From Bacillota bacterium (GTDB taxonomy: Bacteria > Bacillota > UBA4882 > UBA8346), in assembly GCA_023402395.1 (NCBI GenBank), contig JAEYGI010000048.1:1-64000 (forward strand): a stretch of 64,000 bases of DNA. The letters are read 5' to 3'. Positions 25,708 to 34,485 of this stretch are shown here, piece after piece (the first letter of the stretch is position 1; every line of letters begins with the position of its first letter). The translations under genes were made by a program, and so were the position numbers. A model generated the notes under the pieces. The model was not told the DNA's origin and did not search any database. It saw only the letters and a list, made by a program, of their open reading frames with translations.

Positions 25708-26589
25708 TTATTTCAACAGCGCCGCGGGGAGGGTCTGCTCCAGCCGGAGCAGGGGCTTGAACAGATCGCCCAACTTTTCGAGGCGGGACGGAGCGGTTTT
25801 AATGGTAAAGTGGGAGGGATGAACATCGGAAAGCTCTTCCCAGCGGATCGGGACCGAAACCGGCGCGCCGGGAAAGGGCCGGATACTGTAGACGGAAGCG
25901 ATGGTCTTTCCTTTTAAGTTTTGAAGGTGATCGATATACACCTTGCCGGCGCGGTTGACTACTTTCCGTTCGTTGGTGGCCAGATCCGGGAAGGTTTGAA
26001 TGATCATTTCCCCGATACGTTTGACGAAGGTGCTGGTTTGCTTGAAGGTATAGCCGGCCCTGATCGGGAGATAAATGTGAATGCCGGTCGCCCCGGAGAT
26101 CTTCGGAAACGCCTCCAGATCCAGCTCACCGAGGAGGGTCCGGACGAAGCGGGCGATGCGGGCCGCGTCGCTGAAGGCGGCGGGCTCCATCGGATCGAGA
26201 TCGAAAATGATGTAGGTGGGACGGTCCAATTGGCGAATCGTCGACAACCAGGGGTGAACCTCGATGCAACCGAGATTGATCGACCAGATCAGGGTCTCGG
26301 CGTTATTGATCATCGCATAGTTGATGGTCCGCTCGTCGGAGCGGATTGCCACGGTGTCCACCCATTCCGGCGGATCGGGGACATCCTTCTGATAAAAAAA
26401 ATTGCCGCTGATCCCTTCCGGGTAGCGGACCAGGGAAACCGGCCGGCCGGCCAGATGCGGTCCGAGCAGTGGCCAGACCACCCCGTAATATTTCATCACA
26501 TCGGCCTTGGTATAGCCCTCCCCGGGCCAGAAGACTTTATCCAGATTTTTAACCTCAACGCGTCGTTCATTTACGACCAGGGTCGGCAT
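25708..26589 (-). CDS. LigD-type DNA polymerase domain protein (NHEJ)
   Basis: A 293-residue stand-alone polymerase/primase domain of the LigD type (AEP superfamily). Signatures are LDKVFWPGEGYTKADV, FFYQKDVPD, the metal-binding DLDP in IIFDLDPMEPA, and SGATGIHIYLPI. In bacterial non-homologous end joining it fills gaps with Ku and the ligase. ATG 26589 has GGAGG about 10 bp upstream. It starts 5 bp after the ligase stop, so they form an operon. No Ku gene is in the window. Confidence 0.88.
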   Translation of the reverse strand: MPTLVVNERRVEVKNLDKVFWPGEGYTKADVMKYYGVVWPLLGPHLAGRPVSLVRYPEGISGNFFYQKDVPDPPEWVDTVAIRSDERTINYAMINNAETLIWSINLGCIEVHPWLSTIRQLDRPTYIIFDLDPMEPAAFSDAARIARFVRTLLGELDLEAFPKISGATGIHIYLPIRAGYTFKQTSTFVKRIGEMIIQTFPDLATNERKVVNRAGKVYIDHLQNLKGKTIASVYSIRPFPGAPVSVPIRWEELSDVHPSHFTIKTAPSRLEKLGDLFKPLLRLEQTLPAALLK

Positions 26590-26594
26590 GGCAT

Positions 26595-27548
26595 TTATAC
26601 CTCCAAACGGCATTCCCCAGGGGCCAGGTCGGGACGGAAACGGCGGAAACTGGGATGGCGCAGGCTGCCGTCATCGGTCACTTCTAAGAACTCCACTTCG
26701 CAGGGGATGATGGGACGGGTCCAATGGACCCCCTTCTGTTTTAAAGCCGTACCGGTAAAAGGACACTCGGGGATCTCAATGGATCGCAATTCTCGGTGAA
26801 TGCCTTGAAGTTCCAGCACGGTAAATCCGGTGCCGACCAGGCCGCGCCATTGCAGCCGTTCGCCTTCAAAAGCGCCGAGAACCAATGAACTGAGCTCGCC
26901 GCGGCGGGTCGGTTTGATGGTATAGCCGCAGACCAGGAAGTTCCCGCTCCGTTTCCGTTTGAATTTCAGCCAAGACGTAACCCGCTTGCCGGGTAGGTAG
27001 GGGCTGTCGATTCGTTTGGCAATGACCCCTTCCATCCCAAGTTCGGATACGGATTGGAAATAAGCGATGCCGTGCTCGGGGACCTGCTCGCTCAGGATCA
27101 ATTCCTCTGCCGGCAGCAGCAGATCGGCCAGCCGGGCGCGGCGTTGCTCCAGCGGTTCGTCCAAAACCGGTTGATTATTTTGGTATAAAAGATCAAATAC
27201 TACCAATACCACCGGTATTTTCGCCGCGGTGGTCCGGATCTGGTCCTGGTTCCGGATCTGGGCGCGTTTCTGAAGTTCGGCAAAGCTCGGCCTGCCGTTG
27301 CGGAGCGCCACAATTTCTCCGTCGAGAACCGCTCCCTGCGATTTGATCCGCTGATGGATGCTGCCGAGCTCGGGAAAGACTGCTGAAATATCTTTTTGAT
27401 TGCGGCTTTGCAGCCGGGTGGCTCCTTCCAAAAAAGCCAGGCAGCGATAGCCGTCCCACTTGATCTCGTACCGGAATGCGGGCGAGTCAAAGGGATTTCC
27501 CAGGGTGGCCAGCATTGGTTTTAAGGAGTTGGGCAGCACTTTTCTCAC
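26595..27548 (-). CDS. ATP-dependent DNA ligase, LigD type
   Basis: A 317-residue ATP-dependent ligase. The nucleophilic lysine is in YEIKWDGYRC (motif I). Also present are LDGEIVAL, FDLLY, GMEGVIAKR (motif IV) and WLKFKRKRSGNFLVCGY (motif V), followed by the OB fold. It lacks fused polymerase and phosphoesterase domains; the polymerase is encoded by the next gene. It seals double-strand breaks in NHEJ. The start is GTG 27548 or GTG 27539; AGGTGAG fits the second better. Confidence 0.86.
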   Translation of the reverse strand: MRKVLPNSLKPMLATLGNPFDSPAFRYEIKWDGYRCLAFLEGATRLQSRNQKDISAVFPELGSIHQRIKSQGAVLDGEIVALRNGRPSFAELQKRAQIRNQDQIRTTAAKIPVVLVVFDLLYQNNQPVLDEPLEQRRARLADLLLPAEELILSEQVPEHGIAYFQSVSELGMEGVIAKRIDSPYLPGKRVTSWLKFKRKRSGNFLVCGYTIKPTRRGELSSLVLGAFEGERLQWRGLVGTGFTVLELQGIHRELRSIEIPECPFTGTALKQKGVHWTRPIIPCEVEFLEVTDDGSLRHPSFRRFRPDLAPGECRLEV

Positions 27549-27689
27549 CTATAGAGTAGCGTGCCCCGATTTCGGGTCCGAAACAGTCGTATTTATTCGC
27601 AAAATAACGTCTTTGCAAGAATTAATTAGATGGTTTGGATATTCTAGGATATATAGGCAAATATCATTGATTATGACGATAAATCGGTA

Positions 27690-27718
27690 TTGATAATCTC
27701 GATGCGGTTTTATAAAAT
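27690..27718 (+). promoter_or_regulatory. predicted sigma-A promoter of groESL
   Basis: TTGATA and TAAAAT are separated by 17 bp, and transcription would start just before the CIRCE operator at 27730, the standard arrangement. Confidence 0.65.
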
Positions 27719-27729
27719 CGATTCTAGAG

Positions 27730-27756
27730 TTAGCACTCGTCATTGGTGAGTGCTAA
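27730..27756 (+). promoter_or_regulatory. CIRCE operator (HrcA binding site)
   Basis: A perfect TTAGCACTC-N9-GAGTGCTAA inverted repeat, the consensus operator of the heat-shock repressor HrcA, 34 bp upstream of groES. The operon should be derepressed on heat shock. hrcA itself is not in the window. Confidence 0.96.
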
Positions 27757-27790
27757 TAACAAGTTCTAAAATTCTGAGAGGAGGGAAACC

Positions 27791-28078
27791 ATGAATATCA
27801 AACCTTTGGGTGAGAGAGTCGTCATTAAAGTTTTAGAGAGCGAAGAGAAGACCAAGAGCGGAATCGTTCTTCCCGATACCGCCAAGGAAAAGCCGCAAAT
27901 GGGAAAAGTAGTCGCGATTGGTTCCGGCAAGCTGCTGGATAACGGCCAGCGGATCGCGCTGGACGTGAAGGAAGGCGACAAAGTGCTCTTTGCGAAGTAC
28001 GCCGGTACCGAGGTCAAACTGGACGGCGAAGAATACATGGTGTTGAAAGAGTCCGATATTTTAGCCATTGTGCAATAA
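27791..28078 (+). CDS. groES: co-chaperonin GroES
   Basis: A 95-residue GroES, MNIKPLGERVVIKVLESEEK onward, with the mobile loop (TKSGIVLPDTAKEKPQ) and the YMVLKESDILAIV end. The heptameric lid of the GroEL folding chamber. ATG 27791 follows GAGGAGGG. It is controlled by CIRCE at 27730-27756 and is 23 bp before groEL. Confidence 0.98.
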   Translation: MNIKPLGERVVIKVLESEEKTKSGIVLPDTAKEKPQMGKVVAIGSGKLLDNGQRIALDVKEGDKVLFAKYAGTEVKLDGEEYMVLKESDILAIVQ

Positions 28079-28101
28079 TTTTTACTTAAGGAGGGATAGC
28101 T

Positions 28102-29727
28102 ATGGCCAAACAGATATTATTCAGTGAAGACGCGCGTCACGCCCTGGAACGCGGCGTAAATACCCTGGCGGACGCGGTTAAGGTCACCTTGGGACCCAAG
28201 GGACGCAATGTCGTGTTGGATAAGAAATACGGCTCGCCGACGATTACCAATGACGGCGTGACCATTGCCAAAGAGATCGAACTGGAGAACCCGTTCGAAA
28301 ACATGGGCGCTCAGCTCGCCAAGGAAGTCGCCACTAAGACCAATGACATCGCCGGTGACGGAACCACCACCGCGACCCTGCTGGCCCAAGCCATGGTCCG
28401 CGAAGGGCTGAAGAACGTCGCCGCCGGCGCCAACCCGATGATCCTGAAGAAGGGCATCGAGAAAGCGGTCAGCGTTGTAGTCGATGAGATTAAGAAAGTC
28501 AGCAAGTCAGTGGAGAGCAAAAACGACATCACTCATGTCGCCGCAATCTCCGCCGCTGATGAAGAGATCGGCAAATTAATCGCCGAAGCCATGGAAAAGG
28601 TCGGCAAAGACGGCGTCATCACCGTTGAAGAGTCCCAAACCATGGGCACCAACCTCGAAGTGGTCGAGGGCATGCAATTTGACCGGGGTTACGTTTCCGC
28701 CTATATGGTTACCGACTCCGAGCGGATGGAGGCTGTGCTTGACGAGCCGTACATTCTGCTCACCGACAAGAAAATCTCCCTGATCAAAGACTTGTTGCCG
28801 ATCCTGGAAAAGATCATTCAACGGGGCAAACCGCTTCTGATCATCTCCGAGGATGTCGAGGGCGAAGCCCTGTCGACCCTGGTCGTCAACAAACTGCGCG
28901 GCGTGCTGAACGTGGTCGCCGTGAAAGCTCCGGGTTTCGGCGATCGCCGCAAAGCGATGCTGAGCGATATCGCCATCGTCACCGGCGGCCAGGTGATCTC
29001 CGAGGAAGTCGGCATGACCCTTGAGAACACCACTATCGATATGCTGGGCCAGGCCCGCCAGGTCAAAATCACCAAAGAAGAGACCACCATCGTTGACGGC
29101 AAGGGCAGCGCCCAGGAGATCAAGAACCGGATCAACCAGATCAAACTGCAGATCGACGAGACCACTTCCGATTATGACCGGGAGAAGCTGCAGGAACGTC
29201 TGGCCAAACTCTCCGGCGGCGTAGCGGTTATCCAGGTCGGAGCCGCCACCGAGACCGAAATGAAAGAGAAGAAGCACCGGATCGAGGATGCGCTCTCCGC
29301 GACCCGCGCCGCAGTGGAAGAAGGCGTGGTGGCCGGCGGTGGAGTCACCCTGCTCCAGATCGCTCCTTCGCTTGATAAAATCAAAGAAACCAGTGACGTG
29401 GCCACTGGCATCCAGATCGTCCGGAAGGCCTTGGCTGAGCCGTTGCGGCAGATCGCCAACAACGCCGGCGTCGAGGGTTCGGTCATCGTAGAGAAGGTCA
29501 GCTCGATGGAGATCGGCGTTGGCTTCAACGCCCTCACCGGCGAGTATGTCAATATGATTCAATCCGGAATCGTCGACCCGGCCAAAGTTACCCGGAGCGC
29601 GCTTCAAAACGCGGCCAGTATCGCGGCGATGCTCCTGACCACCGAGTGCCTGGTCACCGATATCCCTGAGAAGGAAAAAGCTATGCCCGGCCCCGGCGGA
29701 ATGCCCGGCGGAATGGGTATGGACTGA
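28102..29727 (+). CDS. groL: chaperonin GroEL
   Basis: A 541-residue GroEL. KVTLGPKGRNVVLDKKYGSP and the ATP-binding GDGTTTAT segment of the equatorial domain, the apical domain, and the glycine-methionine tail (GPGGMPGGMGMD) are intact. It folds client proteins with GroES. ATG 28102 follows AAGGAGGG. A strong terminator follows at 29742-29768. Confidence 0.98.
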   Translation: MAKQILFSEDARHALERGVNTLADAVKVTLGPKGRNVVLDKKYGSPTITNDGVTIAKEIELENPFENMGAQLAKEVATKTNDIAGDGTTTATLLAQAMVREGLKNVAAGANPMILKKGIEKAVSVVVDEIKKVSKSVESKNDITHVAAISAADEEIGKLIAEAMEKVGKDGVITVEESQTMGTNLEVVEGMQFDRGYVSAYMVTDSERMEAVLDEPYILLTDKKISLIKDLLPILEKIIQRGKPLLIISEDVEGEALSTLVVNKLRGVLNVVAVKAPGFGDRRKAMLSDIAIVTGGQVISEEVGMTLENTTIDMLGQARQVKITKEETTIVDGKGSAQEIKNRINQIKLQIDETTSDYDREKLQERLAKLSGGVAVIQVGAATETEMKEKKHRIEDALSATRAAVEEGVVAGGGVTLLQIAPSLDKIKETSDVATGIQIVRKALAEPLRQIANNAGVEGSVIVEKVSSMEIGVGFNALTGEYVNMIQSGIVDPAKVTRSALQNAASIAAMLLTTECLVTDIPEKEKAMPGPGGMPGGMGMD

Positions 29728-29741
29728 GTCTTGCGGTAAAG

Positions 29742-29768
29742 AACCCGGCCGAATGGCCGGGTTTTTTA
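29742..29768 (+). terminator. rho-independent terminator of groESL
   Basis: A perfect 9-bp stem, AACCCGGCC and GGCCGGGTT with loop GAAT, followed by a T run. It lies 14 bp after the groEL stop. Confidence 0.93.
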
Positions 29769-29834
29769 TTGCCCAGGTAATATATAGATTCACCGGTTCG
29801 GGTACACACTATCTTTAAAGAAAGGAGGAATATC

Positions 29835-31493
29835 ATGTTTTGTTATCAGTGTGAACAAGCGGCTCAAGGCACAGGATGCGTCAGCGCCGGGGTCTGCGGC
29901 AAGGATCATGATACCGCGGCGCTCCAAGATCTGTTGCTCTATGCCGCGCAAGGAATTTCCCAATACGCCCACCAGGCCCGAACCATGGGGGCGAAAAACC
30001 GAGAACTGGATCGCTTTATTTTAACCGCGTTATTTACGACCGTGACCAATGTCAATTTTGATCCGGAACGGATCCAAGAAATTTTGCGCCAAGCCTCGGA
30101 ATACTTAGACATTGCGGCCAAGCTGTATACCGACGCCTGCGCCGCCTCGGGAAAACCGGCCGAGCGACTCTCCGGGCCGGCCGCGTGGCGACTGGCTTCG
30201 GATTTACAAAGTCTAATCGCCCAAGGAGAAGAGTATTCCATTGAAGCCGACCGTAACCGGCACGGTCATGATCTGACGGGGCTCAAGAATGTGGTCATGA
30301 CTGGATTGAAAGGCATGGCCGCCTATGCGGAACATGCCAGGGACTTGGGGATCGAAGACGACAATGTCTACGGTTTTTTCTACCAAACGCTCGATTTTCT
30401 AACTCAGGACCGTTTCACGGTCGATGAGTTGTTGACCATGGCGCTCAAGGTTGGGGAGGTCAATCTACGCGTGATGGAAATGCTCGACCAGGCCAATACC
30501 ACCGCCTTCGGCCACCCGGTTCCGACCCCGGTTCGGATCACACCGGTCAAAGGAAAAGCGATCCTCATCTCCGGCCATGACCTTAAGGATCTTGAGGAAT
30601 TACTGAAGCAGACCGCGGGAAAAGGAATCAACATCTATACCCATGGCGAGATGATCCCCGCCCACGCCTATCCTAACTTAAAGAAATATCCGCATCTGGT
30701 GGGGAATTACGGTGGCGCATGGCAGGAGCAGCGGGAAGAGTTCGAGCGATTCCCCGGAGCCATTTTGATGACGACCAACTGTATTCAAAAACCTAAAAAT
30801 GCCTATCAATCCCGGATCTTCACCAGTGGGCTGGTTGCCTGGCCGGGGGTGCGGCATATTGCAAACCGGGATTTTACGCTGGTGATCGAGACGGCGCTGC
30901 GTGAACCCGGATTTGAACATGACGAACCCGAACGTACGATTATGGTGGGCTTCGCGCGCAACGCCGTGCTGGGCGTGGCGGACAAGATTGTTGACTTGGT
31001 CAAGCGGGGCGCGGTTCGTCACTTTTTCCTGGTGGGAGGGTGTGACGGCGCGAAACCGGGCCGGGATTACTACACCCGGCTGGCGCGGCAAATACCGGAG
31101 AATTGCTTGATACTTACGCTTGCTTGCGGGAAGTACCGGTTCAATAAGCTTGATTTCGGTTCAATCGAAGGGATACCCCGCTTGTTGGATGTCGGGCAAT
31201 GCAATGACGCTTATTCGGCGATCAAAATTGCGCTGGCCCTGGCGGATGTATTTCATACAGATGTTAACGGTCTGCCGCTGTCACTGATCTTATCCTGGTA
31301 TGAGCAGAAGGCGGTCTGTATCTTGCTGACCCTTTTGCAGCTGGGGATTCGGAATATCCGGATCGGACCCAGCTTACCGGCGTTTATCACTCCGGCAGCC
31401 TTTGAGGTATTGAAGGGGAAGTTCAACCTGATGTTGATTACCACTCCCGAAAAGGATTTGGAGGCAATTCTCGGGGCTCCGGCCATTGTCTGA
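29835..31493 (+). CDS. hcp: hydroxylamine reductase (hybrid-cluster protein)
   Basis: A 552-residue Hcp. The N-terminal cysteines at positions 3, 6, 15 and 21 (MFCYQCEQ...GCVSAGVCG) are the 4Fe-4S ligands of the strict-anaerobe class. Hybrid-cluster ligands are seen in HGEMIPAH, TTNCIQ, VGGCDG and LACGKYR. It reduces hydroxylamine or nitric oxide in the cytosol and is part of nitrosative-stress defence. ATG 29835 follows AAAGGAGG. No partner reductase (hcr) is adjacent. Confidence 0.95.
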   Translation: MFCYQCEQAAQGTGCVSAGVCGKDHDTAALQDLLLYAAQGISQYAHQARTMGAKNRELDRFILTALFTTVTNVNFDPERIQEILRQASEYLDIAAKLYTDACAASGKPAERLSGPAAWRLASDLQSLIAQGEEYSIEADRNRHGHDLTGLKNVVMTGLKGMAAYAEHARDLGIEDDNVYGFFYQTLDFLTQDRFTVDELLTMALKVGEVNLRVMEMLDQANTTAFGHPVPTPVRITPVKGKAILISGHDLKDLEELLKQTAGKGINIYTHGEMIPAHAYPNLKKYPHLVGNYGGAWQEQREEFERFPGAILMTTNCIQKPKNAYQSRIFTSGLVAWPGVRHIANRDFTLVIETALREPGFEHDEPERTIMVGFARNAVLGVADKIVDLVKRGAVRHFFLVGGCDGAKPGRDYYTRLARQIPENCLILTLACGKYRFNKLDFGSIEGIPRLLDVGQCNDAYSAIKIALALADVFHTDVNGLPLSLILSWYEQKAVCILLTLLQLGIRNIRIGPSLPAFITPAAFEVLKGKFNLMLITTPEKDLEAILGAPAIV

Positions 31494-31516
31494 TGACGGA
31501 GACGGATGGAATGGCG

Positions 31517-32140
31517 TCATTTTTCCGATTTGGGCTGGTTTCGTTTGCAAACCCAAAAAACCAGGAGCGCGACTCCCGCGGTTCCACAGGCAATGAGCAG
31601 CCAATATCCCAATCGTTGTAACCAATTCAGAATTACAATCCAGTTTTCTCCCAGATCGCGACCGAGCAGGGCGAGGACCGTGAAGAAGACCAGGTTGCTC
31701 AGAAAAATTGCCGGCAGGGCGATCAAAGGATGCAGTCGCAAGGTGCCGCTGCAGACAACGCTATAAAGGCTCATTCCCGGGATCAGTTTGCCGATGAAAA
31801 CCGCCAAAATGCCGTATTTCTTAAACCAAAGGACTGCTTTGTCAAAGGACTCCCGGGAAATAACTTTTTTAAGAGGAGTCCTGGCGATTACTTCGTAACC
31901 ATAACGGCGGGTTAAGTAGTACAGCCAGAGACTACCCAGAAACGTGCCGAGCACTGCGGCTGAAATAACCGCTGCGACTGAACCGTGACCTATTCCGGTC
32001 AGATAGCCGGCGATGACCACCGCGCTTTCCAGCGGCAGCGGGGGAAAGACGATGTTCAGCGCGGCCAGGGCCAAAAAGGCCCCAAATAAGATCCAGGGAT
32101 TTTCAAACAGAACCGCTACATGTTCGACCAAAAGATGCAT
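31517..32140 (-). CDS. DedA-family membrane protein
   Basis: A 207-residue DedA (VTT-fold) protein with about five hydrophobic stretches, including re-entrant segments. FPPLPLESAVVIAGYL, GSLWLYYLTRRYGYE and GKLIPGMSLYSVVCSG are the family blocks. Family members are flippases or transporters needed for membrane homeostasis, and some move undecaprenyl phosphate. ATG 32140 has GGAGG 7 bp upstream; an earlier in-frame start at 32167 lacks one. It is convergent with hcp. Confidence 0.87.
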   Translation of the reverse strand: MHLLVEHVAVLFENPWILFGAFLALAALNIVFPPLPLESAVVIAGYLTGIGHGSVAAVISAAVLGTFLGSLWLYYLTRRYGYEVIARTPLKKVISRESFDKAVLWFKKYGILAVFIGKLIPGMSLYSVVCSGTLRLHPLIALPAIFLSNLVFFTVLALLGRDLGENWIVILNWLQRLGYWLLIACGTAGVALLVFWVCKRNQPKSEK

Positions 32141-32235
32141 CCGGTAGCCTCCAGAAGCGGATACCATTATTATTCCAGGGAGCCATGGCTTTATTATGGC
32201 GGGATCTGGTTAAGACTGAATTAAGATTAAATCAA

Positions 32236-32269
32236 AAGCCGGAAGTTCCGCATGCGGAACTTCCGGCTT
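32236..32269. terminator. 34-bp perfect palindrome
   Basis: AAGCCGGAAGTTCCGCA and its exact complement meet without a loop. It lies upstream of the dedA start, has only a short T run, and could be a weak terminator or a protein-binding site. Confidence 0.45.
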
Positions 32270-32438
32270 TGGTATCCGGCCGGACCGGCGGGGCCGGCCG
32301 ACGAATGAAACAAGTATTTATCCGAATAAAATAATCATATCCATTCCATTTTTATCCTGAGGCCGGTATAATGGTTTACTTAATCAAAAGCGTGGTAAAC
32401 TAATCCATAGAATACCAAGAAAGCCGAGGCTGAGCCAA

Positions 32439-32648
32439 TTGAGGTTGGAAAGATTATTGCGGTTGGAGACCAATTTGTTGTCAACCATGAAAACCTGCCT
32501 GGACCGGGTCAGCAATTTTCAATTGAACAAATTGGTGGGAAAGATCGAGGATGCCGAACTGCGGGTCTTTATATTGTGGCAACTGAAAACGTATATGGAT
32601 ACCCTGCGGTTAGTCAATAAAACCCGGCAACGTTTGAAAATCAATTGA
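32439..32648 (+). CDS. possible small protein of unknown function
   Basis: A 69-codon frame, rich in leucine and charged residues (LERLLRLETNLLSTMKTCLD, then KTYMDTLRLVNKTRQRLKIN), with codon use like the neighbouring genes. The start is unsure: TTG 32439 has no clear ribosome binding site and TTG 32457 has a weak GGAAAG. The same frame continues after the TGA as far as 32819 with plausible protein sequence (FISVMDGLGREMVVIMPKND), so this may be a gene broken by a nonsense codon. Confidence 0.35.
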   Translation: MRLERLLRLETNLLSTMKTCLDRVSNFQLNKLVGKIEDAELRVFILWQLKTYMDTLRLVNKTRQRLKIN

Positions 32649-32959
32649 CAGCGGACGGCACTCCGGAACGTACCGGGCCGTTGTTTCGCCAGCTCCGAAG
32701 CAGGACATTTCATCAGTGTGATGGATGGTTTGGGTCGGGAAATGGTCGTCATCATGCCCAAAAATGACCTTCCACGGTTAAGAAAGGTCAAACTTTATCC
32801 CCTAAAGATCAGGAAATAACCCGCCCGGTTCGTTGACGGGTAACCGACCGGGGCGGGTTCAAAAAAACCGGCCCAAAGGAGTATATAACGTCTACCGCCT
32901 GGCAAAAACGCTCGAATTTCGGCCGCTTGTTTTCTGAACTTCCCGTACAACCTTGACCG

Positions 32960-33112
32960 TTATATATGTCGCAATACGTTTTTTGAACGCCGTAAAAATT
33001 GCAGCATATTTTCCTTAATTCATAAGTTGAAATAAATACTACTGACGTTGCCCTTCTCAGTCGTGCTTTAAGGATCGGAAGCTTATTCACAAAATTTATT
33101 CACCTTATATAG
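32960..33112. repeat. short TGTCGCAATA palindrome plus diverged module 2
   Basis: At 32960-33014 lies a decayed copy of the short palindrome (TATATGTCGCAATA and ATTGCAGCATA). At 33021-33112 is a diverged module 2 of the composite element (ATAAGTTGAAATAAATA to TTTATTCACCTTATATA). Module 1 is absent. The remaining non-coding parts of 32141-33216 contain a GC-rich stem near 32821-32862 and nothing else recognised. Confidence 0.65.
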
Positions 33113-33216
33113 CCAAAAGTTAACGCTTCTAACCGGTTGGGGAACAACGATGGAACGAAAATGAACTTGATTCAACAATGCCGAAGGAAAAACGGAGCCG
33201 GATATCTCTCGCCGGG

Positions 33217-33396
33217 TTAATTCATGCTGTCGATGTTCAGAATTTTTTTGGCCTTATAAAGGTGGTCGATGGCTTCGGAGACCTCGTTCTGCACCTGCTG
33301 TTCACTGTCGGAGAGTCGGCCCAGCAAGGATTTGATCTGACCGATTTGCAGGGCCAATTCGGCTTTCAGCAGACTCCTCGGAATGGGATCTTTCAA
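33217..33396 (-). CDS. small helical protein of unknown function, 59 residues
   Basis: A short minus-strand gene: MKDPIPRSLLKAELALQIGQ, then a polar helix with SEQQVQNEVSEAIDHLYKAK and a NIDSMN end. TTG 33396 has a clean GGAGG 6 bp upstream, and codon use fits the genome, so real translation is likely. Amphipathic spacing suggests one or two long helices, perhaps a coiled coil. No family is recognised. The overlapping plus-strand frame from 33178 is treated as spurious. Confidence 0.65.
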   Translation of the reverse strand: MKDPIPRSLLKAELALQIGQIKSLLGRLSDSEQQVQNEVSEAIDHLYKAKKILNIDSMN

Positions 33397-33688
33397 TCGT
33401 TACCTCCATGTGATTATCGGTCGCGATCCGTGCGACCGTTTTATTGTATTATTTTATTCGGCCGGGATGCATTTTTCCTTTATGCTAAACTATTACGTTC
33501 TTCAGGAGAATGGGATTTGAAACGAAATTTTTAAAGGTACTTTACGGAAAATGGCGAAATGTAATTACGGTAATTTTATAATTTGCGAAATAACGGGATA
33601 TTCTGATTTTACGTACATCTTTGGCCGGTAGCGCACGGATTGATGTTTGGAAACCAATTGGTACTCACTTACCAAAGGATTGTTACCC

Positions 33689-34468
33689 ATGATCACTGAA
33701 TTGGTCCCAAAATCCGCCGGAATCGAGTTGGAACTCGGACGCAAACGGAGTGAGCTGGCTGAACTCGAAGCCGAACTCAGCCAGGAAGAACTGGAGCTTT
33801 TGACGCTCCGGACCGATCTTTTGGATTTCCAGACGGCGTATCTGAAAGCGCTTGGTCCGCTATACGCCGAACTGGACCGGATTGAAGCCGAGAACGCCGA
33901 ATTCCGGGCGCGATTGCGTCCCGGCGATTGCCAAGCGCGCCGCCGGGCGGAGCAAGCCCGAGCCAAGGCGGAAGATTCGGCCCGGGCCGCCGGCCAATTC
34001 CGGGACACTGACCCGGAAACCCGTACTAAACCTACCGAAGCCTTGAAGAAACTGTATCGCGATTTCGCCAAGCGATTCCATCCCGATTTGGCCACCGAGG
34101 AGGCGGAGCGGAACCGGCTGGAAAAATTGATGGCCGAGGCCAACCAGGCTTATGCCGGTGGAGACGAGGCGCGACTGCGGCAGTTGGCGGAACAAGGGGA
34201 AAAGGCTCCGGAAACTGTCCGTGGCAATGGCCCGGCCGCCGAATTGGAGAGAGTGCTCCGTAAGATCGCCCAAGTGCGGGAGAGGCTTCGTGAGATCGCC
34301 GATGAGACCGCCGAGTTGAAAGGCTCTTCTTTATTCCAGCTATGGCAGCGAGCCCAAGATGCCAGCGAACATGGGCTGAATCTGATCCGGGAGATGGCCG
34401 GTTTTTTGAACCGGGAGATCGCCAAGGCTTCGCGACAAACGGCCCGGTTTAAGACGGGCCGGGCCTGA
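33689..34468 (+). CDS. coiled-coil J-domain protein
   Basis: A 259-residue protein. Residues about 1-95 are a long charged coiled coil (RKRSELAELEAELSQEELEL). A short J-domain-like segment follows, with LYRDFAKRFHPDL (HPD at 131-133) and AEANQAYAGGDEARLRQL. The last 80 residues are again helical. HPD is the motif that stimulates DnaK ATPase. ATG 33689 is preferred, since AAAGGA is 9 bp upstream. An LRR gene starts 17 bp downstream, probably in the same operon. Function is unknown; it may recruit DnaK to a specific client. Confidence 0.75.
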   Translation: MITELVPKSAGIELELGRKRSELAELEAELSQEELELLTLRTDLLDFQTAYLKALGPLYAELDRIEAENAEFRARLRPGDCQARRRAEQARAKAEDSARAAGQFRDTDPETRTKPTEALKKLYRDFAKRFHPDLATEEAERNRLEKLMAEANQAYAGGDEARLRQLAEQGEKAPETVRGNGPAAELERVLRKIAQVRERLREIADETAELKGSSLFQLWQRAQDASEHGLNLIREMAGFLNREIAKASRQTARFKTGRA

Positions 34469-34485
34469 GAAGTTAGGAGCAGAGA

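Noticed and set aside
33178..33534. 118-codon plus-strand frame as a gene
   Set aside because: It has no ribosome binding site, reads antisense through the better-supported minus-strand gene at 33217-33396, and its composition is not protein-like.
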